DNA of 64,000 bases, from NCBI GenBank assembly GCA_022647565.1, contig JALCLA010000001.1, forward strand, positions 1,351,117 to 1,415,116, read 5' to 3'. Origin of the DNA: Chiayiivirga sp. (GTDB taxonomy: Bacteria; Pseudomonadota; Gammaproteobacteria; Xanthomonadales; Xanthomonadaceae). Both the position numbers and the translations under genes were made by a program. The notes beneath the pieces were generated by a model that did no database searches, was not told the origin of the DNA, and saw only the letters and a program-made list of their open reading frames with translations. Shown piece by piece: positions 18,495-29,311 of the stretch; within the stretch, counting starts at the first letter, position 1, and every line of letters begins with the position of its first letter.

Positions 18495-18497
18495 GGC

Positions 18498-19370
18498 TCA
18501 GCCAGCCGGCTCGGGCAGGACCCGGATCAGGCCTTCCTGCGCGGTGGAGGCAACCAAAACGCCCTTGCGGTCGTAGATGCTGCCGCGGGCCAGGCCACGC
18601 GCGCCCTGCGCCGTCGGGCTGTCGCAGGCATACAGCAGCCAGTCGTCGATGCGGAAGGGTCGGTGGAACCACATGGCGTGGTCCAGGCTCGCCATCTGCA
18701 CGTTCGGCTGCAGGTAGGAGATGCCGTGCGGAAACGTGGTGGTGCCGATCAGATGGAAATCGGAGGCGTAGGCCAGCAGCGCGCGATGCCGGTTGGCGTC
18801 GTCGCCGATCGGCTCGCACAGCCGGAACCACACCTGCTGGTAGGGCGGGCGCTTGGTCGGATTCAGCTCGTCGCGCGGGTAGACCGGACGGAACTCGAAC
18901 GGCCCGCGACGCGAGAGCCAGCGCTGGATCATCGGCGGCAGTTTGCCCAGGGTTTCGGGCGACAGCGGCTGCGGCACCGGCAGGTCCTCGGCCTGCGGCA
19001 CCTCCGGGGCGGAGATCTGGTGTTCGGCGCCGGGCTCGGGTTCCTGGAAACTGGCCGAGAGCACGAAGATCGGCTGCCCGTGCTGGATTGCAGTGACGCG
19101 TCGCACCGAGAAGCTCTTGCCATCGCGGGTGCGGTTCACGTCGTAGACGATGGGGTGCTCGATGTCTCCGGCGCGCAGGAAATAGGCATGCAGCGAATGC
19201 ACCACGCGCACCGCCTCCACCGTTTGCTGCGCCGCCGACACGGCCTGGCCCAGCACCTGGCCACCGAACACGTAGCGGGTGCCGATGTCGCGGCTCTGGC
19301 CGCGAAACAGGTTGTCTTCGATGCGTTCCAGCCGCAGCAGGTCGAACAGTTCGGTGACGAGGTCTTGCAA
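18498..19370 (-). CDS. tesB: Acyl-CoA thioesterase II
   Basis: A double hot-dog thioesterase that hydrolyses medium- and long-chain acyl-CoA. Signature stretches are LERIEDNLFRGQS, FGGQVLGQA, VHSLHAYFLRAGD, a YASDF segment, and the LDHAMWFHRPFRIDDWLLYACDS motif with the catalytic region near the end. From a TTG at 19370 the protein is 290 aa, matching the usual 286-290. An ATG at 19403 is in frame but lies inside a TATAAT (19406-19401) that looks like the -10 box, so it would not be transcribed; a GGAG sits 10 nt before the TTG. The start is therefore inferred. It is divergent from the acyltransferase gene. Confidence 0.93.
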   Translation of the reverse strand: MQDLVTELFDLLRLERIEDNLFRGQSRDIGTRYVFGGQVLGQAVSAAQQTVEAVRVVHSLHAYFLRAGDIEHPIVYDVNRTRDGKSFSVRRVTAIQHGQPIFVLSASFQEPEPGAEHQISAPEVPQAEDLPVPQPLSPETLGKLPPMIQRWLSRRGPFEFRPVYPRDELNPTKRPPYQQVWFRLCEPIGDDANRHRALLAYASDFHLIGTTTFPHGISYLQPNVQMASLDHAMWFHRPFRIDDWLLYACDSPTAQGARGLARGSIYDRKGVLVASTAQEGLIRVLPEPAG

Positions 19371-19474
19371 GACGGTGCCGCTCCGACGGGTGAGGGCGGG
19401 CATTATACGAAGGCGAGGCCTTACACTCCGCTGCCTTCCCGCCACGCCGCCGCATCGTTCCGGAAGAAACCCGC

Positions 19475-20575
19475 TTGCGCCTGCCTTCGTTCTTCCGCGA
19501 CAACCCGAACCGCTACCCGCTGGGCTACCACGCTGGCCTCGATGGCCTGCGTGGCACCATGACCCTCGGCGTGCTGGCCGCGCACGTGCGCGAGAGCTGG
19601 TGCCCGGGGGCGTTCATCTACATGGACACGTTCTTCCTGATGAGCGCCTACCTGATCACGGCGCTGCTGCTCAAGGGCTGGAAGCGGACCGGGGAGATCG
19701 GGCTGGGCCGCTTCTATTACCGGCGCGTGCTGCGCCTGTTCCCGGCCAACTACGCAATGATCGCGGCATTTGCGGCCGTGGCCTGGCTGCTGCTCGATGA
19801 CTGGAGCGGACACCTCAGGCAAATCCTGGTGGCATCGATCTATGTCTCGAACTGGACCCGTGCCTTCGACGTTCCGATGCCGCAGTTCCTCGGCCACACC
19901 TGGTCGCTGTCGATCGAGGAACAGTACTACCTGCTGTGGCCGCTGCTGCTGGCCGGCCTGCTGAAGCTGTGGGGCGTGGGCGTGCGCAGCATCGTGGTGG
20001 TGGTGGCCACGGCGCTCGCGTTCTCGCTCTGGCGCAGCTGGCTGGTGCTGGACGGGGCCAGCATCGAGCGCCTGTTCAACGGCACCGATACGCGTGCCGA
20101 CGCGCTGCTGCTGGGTTGCGCGCTCGGCCTGGCGCTGGCCTTGCCGAAGGTGCGCGAGCACGCCGCATGGCAAGCCTTCTGCCGCCGCGCCGCGCTGCCC
20201 TGCGTGCTGATCCTGCTGATCGGGGGCTACACCACGCACTGGCAGATGCGGGAGATGTACGCCGGCGGCAGCGTGTTCTTCATGGGAGTGTCGTTGTTGT
20301 TGGTGGCGGCGCTGGTATTGCCGCAGCGCACGCTGGCGCACCGGGTGTTCGAATTGCCGCCGCTCGTGTTCCTGGGCCGCATCTGCTACGGCCTGTACCT
20401 GTGGCATTTCCCGATCTACAACGTGCTGCGCTTCCACTACGAACTGCCGGTGGCGGGCGTGGCCGGCATCGGCATCCCGCTCACGTTCCTCGCGGCCATC
20501 CTGTCGTACCGCTACATCGAGCGACCGTTCCTGGCGATCAAGGATCGGATGCCGGAGTCGAAGGTGGCTGCCTGA
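19475..20575 (+). CDS. Acyltransferase 3 family membrane protein (OafA/YrhL-like)
   Basis: A 366-aa multi-pass membrane protein with about ten hydrophobic segments. It has YHAGLDGLRGTMTLGVLAAH near the start (the catalytic His of the family), FYYRRVLRLFPANY, and HTWSLSIEEQYYLLWP, all hallmarks of acyltransferase 3. Such enzymes add acetyl or other acyl groups to surface polysaccharides or lipids. The start is a TTG with GGAAG 8 nt upstream. TACACT at 19422-19427 is a possible -10. The 3' end overlaps the convergent amidase gene by 38 bp. Confidence 0.9.
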   Translation: MRLPSFFRDNPNRYPLGYHAGLDGLRGTMTLGVLAAHVRESWCPGAFIYMDTFFLMSAYLITALLLKGWKRTGEIGLGRFYYRRVLRLFPANYAMIAAFAAVAWLLLDDWSGHLRQILVASIYVSNWTRAFDVPMPQFLGHTWSLSIEEQYYLLWPLLLAGLLKLWGVGVRSIVVVVATALAFSLWRSWLVLDGASIERLFNGTDTRADALLLGCALGLALALPKVREHAAWQAFCRRAALPCVLILLIGGYTTHWQMREMYAGGSVFFMGVSLLLVAALVLPQRTLAHRVFELPPLVFLGRICYGLYLWHFPIYNVLRFHYELPVAGVAGIGIPLTFLAAILSYRYIERPFLAIKDRMPESKVAA

Positions 20576-21131
20576 ATTCGCGGTGCAGGCGCGTGGCATC
20601 AAGCACACGCGGCCAGGGGAAGCGCGGGCCGGGGTCGAGCTTGCGCTTGACCCGCAGCGTCGCGTCGTCGCTGGCTTCGACCTCATCCAGGTCCAGGTCT
20701 TCGTGGCCGGCGATCCGGGTCAGCGTGGGAATCTCGCGCGTCAGGACGCGGAGCAGCGCGACCAGCGCGTCGATCTGGGCCTGGGTGTAGGGCTCTGCCA
20801 TCACCTGCCGGCGCGAATCGAACCAGTCCGGGTAGCGCCCGGTGTTGACCAGTTCGATGCCGAGGCTGCGCGGGTTGTAGCCGCGGGTGTGGTGCGCCAC
20901 GCGTTCGGGCCGCACGAACACGTGGACGCTGCCGTCGCGGTCGATGTAGTAGTGGCCACTGTTGCCGGTGCCGCTGGCGTAGGTCGCGCGCTCGCCGTAG
21001 CTTCGCGCCGTGGCCAGGTCGGGCAATTCGGTGCAATGGATCACCGCAAGGTCGATCGCGTGTTGCGGGCGCAGATCGAGCCGTTCCTCGTACGGCAGCG
21101 GCCAGTGGTGCAGGGCAAGGTCGGCGGTCAT
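20538..21131 (-). CDS. N-acetylmuramoyl-L-alanine amidase, AmpD-like (amidase_2)
   Basis: A 197-aa protein. LAVIHCTELPD, GNSGHYYIDRDGSVHVFVRPERVAHHTRGYNPRSLGIELVNTG and RIAGHEDLD supply the zinc histidines and glutamate of the PGRP/amidase_2 fold. It cleaves the amide between N-acetylmuramic acid and the stem peptide. No signal peptide is seen when started at the ATG at 21129-21131, so it is probably cytoplasmic and part of wall recycling, as AmpD is. The open frame extends upstream but with no family match there. Confidence 0.88.
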   Translation of the reverse strand: MTADLALHHWPLPYEERLDLRPQHAIDLAVIHCTELPDLATARSYGERATYASGTGNSGHYYIDRDGSVHVFVRPERVAHHTRGYNPRSLGIELVNTGRYPDWFDSRRQVMAEPYTQAQIDALVALLRVLTREIPTLTRIAGHEDLDLDEVEASDDATLRVKRKLDPGPRFPWPRVLDATRLHREFRQPPSTPASDP

Positions 21132-21204
21132 GCTGCCAGCGTAGCCGCTAAGTGGCGGCGCAGGCGATAATCGCCGCCTGCACTGCCCCAGGGGAGCGGC
21201 ATCC

Positions 21205-21720
21205 ATGCGTGGCCACGTCATCCTTTCGCACGGCCTGAACAGCAGTCCCGCCGCCACCAAGGTCAGCGCCATGGCCAAGGTAGCCGAGGCCATGGGCTGG
21301 ACTACCGAGCGCCCCGATTACAGCGACATCGACGCGCGCGGCGACATCGCGGAAGTCAGCGCCCGGCTTGAACGCCTGCTCGATCGCGCCCAGGACGCAA
21401 GCCGGCCGCTGGTGCTGGCCGGGTCCAGCATGGGGGCCTTCATCTCCGGCCTGGCTTCGCTCGAGGTGGAATGCGTTGGCCTGTTCCTGCTCGCGCCGCC
21501 GATCGTGCTCGAGGGCTATCCGCGCTCGCTCGATGCCGAGCTGATCCCGACCACGGTGATCCACGGCTGGGATGACGAACTGATCCCGGCGGGCGACGTC
21601 GTGCGCTGGGCCCAGGTGCGCAACGATCGCCTCATCCTGCTCGACGACAGCCATCGGCTGGAACGGCACGTGGACTTCTGTGCCGAGGAGTTCGGCCGCT
21701 TTCTTGCGGCGCTGAAGTGA
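21205..21720 (+). CDS. YqiA-like alpha/beta hydrolase
   Basis: A 171-aa protein. [16 protein letters not shown] (oxyanion region), [13 protein letters not shown] with the nucleophile Ser in GSSMG, an Asp in [11 protein letters not shown], and the His in DDSHRLERH give a complete Ser-Asp-His triad in a minimal alpha/beta-hydrolase. E. coli YqiA and YcfP share this compact form. The substrate is unknown. GATAAT at 21166-21171 is a likely -10 and GGGGAGCGG precedes the ATG. The stop overlaps the GTG of rlmKL, so the two are coupled. Confidence 0.85.
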   Translation: MRGHVILSHGLNSSPAATKVSAMAKVAEAMGWTTERPDYSDIDARGDIAEVSARLERLLDRAQDASRPLVLAGSSMGAFISGLASLEVECVGLFLLAPPIVLEGYPRSLDAELIPTTVIHGWDDELIPAGDVVRWAQVRNDRLILLDDSHRLERHVDFCAEEFGRFLAALK

Positions 21721-23921
21721 GCGACCGGCCGACGCATGGCAGCGGGGCGCAGGCCTCGCCCCGCCGTTGGTTCGCCACCTGCGCCAAGGGGCTCGAATAC
21801 CTGCTGGTGGATGAATTGCGCGAACTCGGTGCCGGCGAGGTGCGCGAAGCGCTGGCCGGCGTGCATTTCTCCGGCGACCTGGCCACCGCCTATCGCGCCT
21901 GCCTGTGGTCGCGCCTTGCCAGTCGCGTGCTGATGCCGCTGGCCGAGTTCGAGGCGGTGGATGACAGCGCGCTGTATCACGGTGTGCGCGGTATCGATTG
22001 GCAGCGCCATCTCGCGCCCGACGGCACGCTCGCGGTGGATGCCAACCTGTTCGCCTCGCAGCTCAACCACGCGCGCTACGCCGAGCAGCGGGTCAAGGAT
22101 GCGGTGGTGGATCAGTTGCGCGAAGCCACCGGGACACGCCCGTCCGTCGATACCGAACAACCCGATCTGCGCATCAACCTGGCGGTAAAGCGCGATCGCG
22201 CCACCCTGAGCCTCGACCTGGCGGGCGCCAGCCTGCATCGGCGCGGCTGGCGACAGGCGCAGGGCGCGGCTCCGCTCAAGGAAAATCTGGCATGTGCCGT
22301 GCTGATCCGCGCCGGTTGGCCCGAGGTCTTCCGCCAGGGCGGCGCCTTGCTTGATCCGATGTGCGGTTCCGGCACCCTGTTGATCGAAGGCGCGCGCATC
22401 GCGGCCGACGTGGCGCCCGGGCTGCAGCGAGACCACTTCGGCTTCCTTCGCTGGTGCGGTCATCAGCCCGAGCTGTGGGAGCCCTTGCAGGCGGAAGCGC
22501 GGCAGCGAGCCGATGCAGGTCTGGCGGCCCTGAGGTCGGCGTTCTTCGGCCTCGACGCCGACCCCGAGGCAATCGCGACGGCGCAGCGCAATGCGCGCGC
22601 GGCCGGGGTGGAGGCATGCATCGCTTTCGCTACCGGCGAAGTGGCGAAGCTTGTTCCGCCAGCCGGGGCCATGCCGGGACTGGTGGTCTGCAATCCTCCC
22701 TACGACGAGCGCCTCGCGGCCGATGTCTCGCTCTACCGCGAGTTCGGCAGTGCCCTGCGACGCGGATTTTCCGGCTGGCGTGCCGCGGTGTTGACTGGCG
22801 ATGAGGCGCTGGGCCGCGCCCTCGGACTGCGCGCCGAGAAGCGTTACGTGCTGTACAACGGCGCGCTCAAGTGCAGCCTGATCCGGATCGATCGGATCGA
22901 CCCGCCTGCCGCCGATGCGGCCGCGCCGCGCGCACCCAAGCCGCTCAGCGACGGCGCGCAGATGGTGGCGAACCGGCTGCGCAAGAACCTGCGCAATTCG
23001 AAGGCCTGGCGTGAACGCGAGCAGGTGGCCTGCTACCGCGTGTATGACGCCGACCTCCCCGAGTACGCCGCGGCCATCGATGTCTACCGTGGCGCACCGG
23101 AACGAACGTCCGGCGACGCCGTCGAGCAGACCTGGCTGCACGTGCAGGAGTACCAGGCGCCGAGCGAGATTCCGCCGGAGACCTCGCGCCAGCGCCTCGG
23201 TGATCTGGTTCGAGCGGCCATGGAGGTGTTTGAGGTGCCGCGCGATCGGGTGGCGCTCAAGACGCGTGCGCGCGGCAAGGGCGGGGAGAAGTACGGGCGC
23301 ATGGACCGGCGCGGCGAATTCCTGCAGGTGCGCGAAGGTGCCGCAAGCTTGCGTGTCAACCTGTTCGATTACCTCGATACCGGCCTGTTCCTGGACCATC
23401 GTCCGCTGCGCCTGCGCCTGGCGCGCGAGGCGCGCGGTCGCCGCTTCCTCAACCTGTTCGCCTACACCGGGGCGGTCACGGTGCATGCCGCCGTGGGCGG
23501 CGCCGCGGCCACGACCAGCGTCGACCTCTCCGCCACCTATCTGGAATGGGCGGCGAAGAACCTGGCATTGAATCGATGCGGCGGTCGCGAACACCGGCTG
23601 GTGCAGGCCGATGCCCTGTCCTGGCTGGAGGCCGAGCGCGGCGTGTACGACCTGATCTTCTGCGATCCGCCGACGTTCTCGAACTCGGCCCGCGCCAGCG
23701 ACTTCGACATCCAGCGCGAGCACGCGCGCCTGATCCGCGCGGCGGCCGGTCGCCTCGCGCAAGGTGGCCTGCTGCTGTTCTCGAACAATTTCCGGCGCTT
23801 CCGGCTCGATCCGGCGCTGGAATCGGAGTTCGAGATCAGTGACATCAGTCCGGCGACGGTTCCACCCGATTTCGCGCGCAATCCCCGCATCCACCGGGCC
23901 TGGGAAATTCGCCGCGGCTGA
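21717..23921 (+). CDS. rlmL: Bifunctional 23S rRNA methyltransferase RlmKL
   Basis: A 734-aa fusion. The N-terminal THUMP region and RlmL domain (motif NPPYDER near residue 325) make m2G2445. The C-terminal RlmK domain ([15 protein letters not shown], then DPPTFSNS near residue 649) makes m7G2069. Length and order match the gammaproteobacterial RlmKL (about 700 aa). The GTG start overlaps the preceding stop as GTGA. It acts on the large ribosomal subunit in the cytoplasm. Confidence 0.96.
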   Translation: MSDRPTHGSGAQASPRRWFATCAKGLEYLLVDELRELGAGEVREALAGVHFSGDLATAYRACLWSRLASRVLMPLAEFEAVDDSALYHGVRGIDWQRHLAPDGTLAVDANLFASQLNHARYAEQRVKDAVVDQLREATGTRPSVDTEQPDLRINLAVKRDRATLSLDLAGASLHRRGWRQAQGAAPLKENLACAVLIRAGWPEVFRQGGALLDPMCGSGTLLIEGARIAADVAPGLQRDHFGFLRWCGHQPELWEPLQAEARQRADAGLAALRSAFFGLDADPEAIATAQRNARAAGVEACIAFATGEVAKLVPPAGAMPGLVVCNPPYDERLAADVSLYREFGSALRRGFSGWRAAVLTGDEALGRALGLRAEKRYVLYNGALKCSLIRIDRIDPPAADAAAPRAPKPLSDGAQMVANRLRKNLRNSKAWREREQVACYRVYDADLPEYAAAIDVYRGAPERTSGDAVEQTWLHVQEYQAPSEIPPETSRQRLGDLVRAAMEVFEVPRDRVALKTRARGKGGEKYGRMDRRGEFLQVREGAASLRVNLFDYLDTGLFLDHRPLRLRLAREARGRRFLNLFAYTGAVTVHAAVGGAAATTSVDLSATYLEWAAKNLALNRCGGREHRLVQADALSWLEAERGVYDLIFCDPPTFSNSARASDFDIQREHARLIRAAAGRLAQGGLLLFSNNFRRFRLDPALESEFEISDISPATVPPDFARNPRIHRAWEIRRG

Positions 23922-24073
23922 GGTCAGGGCCGGATCACCCAGGCCATCCGGCAGGGGACAGCCCGAGCCGGGCCGGCACACACTTTCACCCCAGAGCCTG
24001 TGGCCGGCTGCCTTCCGACCCGGACCAGCGCGATACACTCCCGCCAACCACGCGACCTGCCGGCCCTGTTTCG

Positions 24074-24718
24074 ATGACCCACAAGATCCGCCATCGCGTT
24101 GCCACGGATGCCGATACCCCGCGCTGGACCTTTTTTCGCCAGTGGCTGAAGAACCCGCTCGCCATTGCGGCGATCTCGCCCTCCAGTCGGCAGCTGGCGC
24201 GGCAAATGGTGGCCGAGCTGCCGACCGATACACGCCGGGTGATCGAACTGGGCGGTGGTACCGGGGTCTTTACCCAGGCCTTGCTGGAGCACGGCATCGC
24301 GCCCGCCGATCTCATGGTGCTGGAACTGAACGAGGAACTGCACCAGCATCTTCGCCGCCGGTTCAGCCAGGCGCACGTGGTTTGCGCCGATGCGCGCGAC
24401 CTTCCCACCGTTGCAGCGCGAATCGGCTACACCGAGTCCGGCATGGCCGATGCGGTCATCTCCGGGCTCGGGCTGCTGTCGATGAGCAAGCCCATGCAGC
24501 GCGCCATCGTCGAGGCAGCGTTCGCTACCCTGCGGCCGGACGGGCGCCTGATCCAGTTCACCTACGGGCCGGCTTCACCGGTGTCGCGCGAGGTGCTGGA
24601 CGTCCTGGACCTGAACGCCCGCCGCGGCAATTTCGCCTGGTGGAACATGCCCCCGGCGACGGTTTATGTCTACACGCGAAACCGCTCCAAGGCGGTCAAG
24701 GCCCGATCGATGCGCTGA
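24074..24718 (+). CDS. PmtA-like phospholipid N-methyltransferase (class I SAM enzyme)
   Basis: A 214-aa protein. FFRQWLKNPLAIAAISPSSRQLARQMV is the N-terminal lipid-associated stretch typical of the PmtA type. VIELGGGTGVFTQALLEHG is SAM motif I, and VLELNEELHQHL holds the acidic ribose contact. DAVISGLGLLSM and VLRPDGR-like TLRPDGRLIQFTYGP complete the fold. The family methylates phosphatidylethanolamine; rRNA dimethylases of the KsgA type are related and cannot be fully excluded. TACACT at 24034-24039 may be a -10. Confidence 0.75.
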   Translation: MTHKIRHRVATDADTPRWTFFRQWLKNPLAIAAISPSSRQLARQMVAELPTDTRRVIELGGGTGVFTQALLEHGIAPADLMVLELNEELHQHLRRRFSQAHVVCADARDLPTVAARIGYTESGMADAVISGLGLLSMSKPMQRAIVEAAFATLRPDGRLIQFTYGPASPVSREVLDVLDLNARRGNFAWWNMPPATVYVYTRNRSKAVKARSMR

Positions 24719-24804
24719 ACGCGCCGCCTGCCAGAGGCCGGCAGCCAGCGTGCGGCTTCGACAACACGGGACGGCGTTTCGCGCCACTCCACGATCCGTC
24801 TGCA

Positions 24805-24833
24805 TTGACGCAAGGCGAGGGCGGACGTACCAT
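24805..24833 (+). promoter_or_regulatory. Sigma-70 promoter of the tRNA-Pro gene
   Basis: TTGACG (24805-24810), a 17-bp spacer, and TACCAT (24828-24833) stand about 53 bp before the mature tRNA-Pro. This is the likely promoter of the tRNA array. Confidence 0.6.
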
Positions 24834-24886
24834 GCGCGGCCTTTCGTGGCGGTCGCTTTTGCGACCATCGTGAAGGAGCGACCCGC

Positions 24887-24963
24887 CGGGGTATAGCGCA
24901 GTCTGGTAGCGCATCTGCTTTGGGAGCAGAGGGTCGGGGGTTCGAATCCCTCTACCCCGACCA
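24887..24963 (+). tRNA. tRNA-Pro (anticodon TGG)
   Basis: A 77-nt cloverleaf. The acceptor CGGGGTA pairs with TACCCCG, the anticodon loop is CTTTGGGAG with TGG, the T loop is TTCGAAT, and CCA is encoded. It is the first of five tRNAs ahead of tig. Confidence 0.95.
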
Positions 24964-25018
24964 ATCGCCGATGCACGGATGCGCAGGCTGCGGACGCATG
25001 GTGCAGAATTCCGAGCGA

Positions 25019-25095
25019 GCGCCCGTAGCTCAACCGGATAGAGCACCGGCCTTCTAAGCCGGCGGTTACAGGTTCGATTCCTGTCGGGCGCGCCA
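25019..25095 (+). tRNA. tRNA-Arg (anticodon TCT)
   Basis: A 77-nt cloverleaf with acceptor GCGCCCG/CGGGCGC, anticodon stem CCGGC-CTTCTAA-GCCGG (TCT), T loop TTCGATT, and encoded CCA. Confidence 0.95.
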
Positions 25096-25207
25096 ATTTA
25101 TTCTCAAAGCGTCGAATCGTGCAGGCGCAAAGCTCCGACGAAGCGACGCTGTTGTGGAAGGCCCGCGCATGGATTGTGCGGGTTCTTGCGGATGGATCCG
25201 CATACGT

Positions 25208-25285
25208 GGTGGATGTAGCTCAGTCGGTTAGAGCATCGGATTGTGATTCCGAGGGTCGCGGGTTCGAATCCCGTCTTCCACCCCA
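25208..25285 (+). tRNA. tRNA-His (anticodon GTG)
   Basis: A 78-nt tRNA including the extra 5' G (G-1) that marks tRNA-His, opposite C73. The anticodon loop is TTGTGAT, the T arm GCGGG-TTCGAAT-CCCGT, and CCA is encoded. The acceptor is GTGGATG against CTTCCAC, leaving a U-U mismatch at pair 6-67. Confidence 0.93.
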
Positions 25286-25359
25286 CTCCCCGGATGCGGC
25301 ATAATGCCGCGTCTCAGCCGCGACGGCGGTCGTCCGCGTGGCGACGTCAGCAAGAAAAT

Positions 25360-25435
25360 GGGTCGTTAGCTCAGTTGGTAGAGCAGTTGACTCTTAATCA
25401 ATAGGTCGTAGGTTCGAATCCTACACGACCCACCA
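25360..25435 (+). tRNA. tRNA-Lys (anticodon CTT)
   Basis: A 76-nt cloverleaf with acceptor GGGTCGT/ACGACCC, anticodon stem TTGA-CTCTTAA-TCAA (CTT), and encoded CCA. A CATAAT at 25300-25305 with TTCCAC 18 bp upstream may be a promoter inside the tRNA-His end. Confidence 0.95.
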
Positions 25436-25503
25436 TTTTCTTCCCCCGGTCGTACTGATTCGATGTCGCGACGCCGTTGCCGGCGTGCGGCGCAAGGCTT
25501 TGC

Positions 25504-25588
25504 GCGAGAGTGGCGGAATTGGTAGACGCACTGGATTTAGGTTCCAGCGGGGCAACCCGTGAGAGTTCGAGTCTCTCCTTTCGCACCA
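25504..25588 (+). tRNA. tRNA-Leu (anticodon TAG)
   Basis: An 85-nt class II tRNA with a long variable arm (GCGGGGCAACCCGT). The acceptor is GCGAGAG/CTTTCGC, the anticodon region GGATTTAGGTTCC (TAG), and CCA is encoded. It closes the five-tRNA array 133 bp before tig. Confidence 0.95.
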
Positions 25589-25721
25589 GCGCCGCAACCG
25601 GACGCGATGCCTGACGGCTTCGCGGACGTGGCGGCGACGCCCGCAACAAGGCAAAATGTTCGACCTTTCCCGCCCCGCCGGCGGACGCGGCCTGCATGCC
25701 GCGCGATCTTCAGGAGTAGTC

Positions 25722-27029
25722 ATGCAAGTTTCGGTTGAGAACCTCAGCAAGCTCGAACGCAAGCTCACCATCAGCGTGCCGAGCGAACAGCTCGACAACA
25801 ACGTGCGTGCGCGCTTGCGCGAACTGGGCCAGAACGTGCGTCTCAAGGGCTTCCGCCCCGGCAAGGTGCCGGCCAAGGTGATCGAGCAGCGTTATGGCCG
25901 CCAGGTGCGTTCCGAGGCGCTGGGCGAATTGATCCGCCAGTCGTTCACGGCGGCGGTGCAGCAGGAAAAGCTGCGTCCGGCCGTGGCGCCCGCGATCGAA
26001 ACCACCGGTAGCCCCGAAGGCGGCGCAATCCGTTACACCGCGACCTTCGAGATCGTGCCGGAGATCGGCAAGATCGACGTGTCGGGCCTGCACATCGTCA
26101 AGCCGACCGCGAGCGTGGCCGATGCCGACATCGACCAGATGATCGAAACCCTGCGCCAGCAGCGCCGCACCTGGGTGGTGGTGGATCGCGCGGCCCAGGC
26201 GGGCGACATGGTGATGTTCGAGTCCAGCGCCACCAACGAGAGCGGCCGCATCCCGGTCGAAGGCGTCGAGCGTGCCGGCACCATCCTGGGTTCGAACGCG
26301 CTGTTTGCCGAGTTCGAGCAGGCCCTGATCGGCATCAAGGCCGATGAGGAGCGCAAGTTCGATATCGCGGTCCCGGCCGACTATCGCGTCGCGGCCATGG
26401 CGGGCAAGCAGACCTCGTTCCAGGTCAAGGCTGCGCGCGTATCCGAAGCCGCCCTGCCGGCGATTGACGATGCCTTCATCCGCAGCTTCGGGATCGAAAG
26501 CGGCGACGTCGCCCAGTTCCGCTCCGAAGTGCGCGCCAACCTCGAGCGCGAGCTCAAGGGCGTGCTGATGGGCAGGCTCAAGGCCGATGTGGTCGAGAAG
26601 CTGGTCGAGGCCCACGCCGAGCTGGAGTTCCCCTCGCGCATGATCGAAGCCGAAGCCCGTGGTCTGGCGCGCCAGGCCGAGCAGCAGGCCAAGTCGCAGG
26701 GTCAGAAGGATGCCAGCGTCGCGCACGAAGGCTTCCTGCCGGTGGCGAAGAAGCGCGTTGCCGCCGCGATGCTGCTGGGCGAGCTCGCGCAGCAGAACAG
26801 CATCCGGCTCGACCACGCGCGCCTCGGCGAGATGCTCACCACCATCGCCTCGACCTACGAGGAGCCGCAGCAGGTCATTGACTTGTATCGCAACGATCCC
26901 CAATTGATGCAGGGCCTGCAGAGTCGCGTGGTGGAGGACCAGGTGATCGACTGGATCGCCGATCACTCCGACCTCGCGACCCGGCAGCTGAGCTTTGCGG
27001 AAGTGATGCGCAGCGGGCAGGGCGGCTGA
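25722..27029 (+). CDS. tig: Trigger factor, ribosome-bound chaperone and peptidyl-prolyl isomerase
   Basis: A 435-aa protein of the usual length (about 432). The ribosome-binding tail motif appears as [28 protein letters not shown] (family GFRxGKVP). A middle FKBP-type PPIase domain lies near residues 155-240, and the rest is the helical chaperone arms. CAGGAG lies 8 nt before the ATG. It heads the tig-clpP-clpX-lon cluster, so newly made protein folding and quality control are encoded together. Confidence 0.97.
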   Translation: MQVSVENLSKLERKLTISVPSEQLDNNVRARLRELGQNVRLKGFRPGKVPAKVIEQRYGRQVRSEALGELIRQSFTAAVQQEKLRPAVAPAIETTGSPEGGAIRYTATFEIVPEIGKIDVSGLHIVKPTASVADADIDQMIETLRQQRRTWVVVDRAAQAGDMVMFESSATNESGRIPVEGVERAGTILGSNALFAEFEQALIGIKADEERKFDIAVPADYRVAAMAGKQTSFQVKAARVSEAALPAIDDAFIRSFGIESGDVAQFRSEVRANLERELKGVLMGRLKADVVEKLVEAHAELEFPSRMIEAEARGLARQAEQQAKSQGQKDASVAHEGFLPVAKKRVAAAMLLGELAQQNSIRLDHARLGEMLTTIASTYEEPQQVIDLYRNDPQLMQGLQSRVVEDQVIDWIADHSDLATRQLSFAEVMRSGQGG

Positions 27030-27085
27030 CCCGCCGCGTTGCGGTCGCCGCGCCGCGCCGACTGACCCGTCCGACAGGAGTGAGC

Positions 27086-27711
27086 ATGAGCGAGATCAAG
27101 GGCCTGAATCTGGTGCCGATGGTGGTCGAGCAGACCAGTCGCGGCGAGCGTGCGTACGACATCTACTCGCGCCTTCTGAAGGAGCGAGTGATCTTCCTCG
27201 TCGGCCCGATCGACGACTACATGGCAAATGTGGTCGTGGCGCAGTTGCTGTTCCTGGAGTCGGAGAACCCCGACAAGGACATCAACCTGTACATCAACTC
27301 GCCCGGGTGGTGTGGTGACGGCGGGGCTCGCGATCTACGACACCATGCAGTACATCAAGCCCGACGTCAGCACCATCTGCGTGGGTCAGGCTTGCAGCAT
27401 GGGCGCTCCTGCTGCTGGCAGGCACGCATGGCAAGCGCTACGCGCTGCCGAACTCGCGCGTGATGATCCACCAGCCGTCTGGGCGGCGCGCAGGGCCAGG
27501 CAACGGACATCGAGATCCAGGCGCGCGAGATCCTGTACCTGCGTGGCAAGCTGAACCAGATCCTACGTGCCGTCACACCGGCCAGCCGCTGGAGCAGATC
27601 GAGCGCGACACCGAGCGCGACCGCTTCATGAGCAGCGAAGAGGCACGCACCTACGGACTGATCGACCAGGTACTGGAACGTCGCCCGGACGAGTTGGTCA
27701 AGCCGGGCTGA
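27086..27711 (+). CDS. clpP: ATP-dependent Clp protease proteolytic subunit, interrupted by 4 indels
   Basis: Read across frames, this is a full ClpP of about 207 aa. The N terminus ([30 protein letters not shown]) is in the first frame. SPGG is broken by an extra G at 27305-27307. [31 protein letters not shown] (catalytic Ser) follows in the next frame. An extra C lies at 27408-27409 and an extra G at 27481-27483, after the catalytic His in VMIHQPSG. One base is missing near 27565-27571, before [21 protein letters not shown] (catalytic Asp). ClpP forms the tetradecameric peptidase that works with ClpX. All active-site residues survive, so sequence error is more likely than a pseudogene. Confidence 0.9.
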
Positions 27712-27842
27712 ATCTGGCGGGCAGGGCCTCCTGTCCGAGAGCTGTTTCACCCTTTGGATCTGCCGGGACGGCCGCCGCTAGGCGTGCGGCCGACCCTGCG
27801 CTATTCTCAGGCCGACCACCGCGATTTCAGGGCATTCCAAGC

Positions 27843-29138
<1,296 letters not shown>

Positions 29139-29311
29139 CCGACAAGCGGAAGCCCACCCGGATTCATGGGGTTGGCCGCGCAAGCGCGGCCTTCGACCTT
29201 GTGGTCGTGCGGTCGCAGCGGCATGCTCGGCCTTGCGGGTGAGCGGTCCGCCCCCACCTAGTGGACATTCCGGCGCCGTCCGCGGCCGCCGCACCGACAC
29301 GGAGAGCGTCA

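Noticed and set aside
21516..24233. A 905-codon open frame antisense to the YqiA-like gene and rlmKL
   Set aside because: Composition-driven; the sense genes are clear families with overlapping start and stop.
25290..25312. Palindrome GCGGCAT-AATGCCGC between tRNA-His and tRNA-Lys as an operator
   Set aside because: It is short, imperfect at its centre, and explained by a CATAAT -10 box in GC-rich surroundings.
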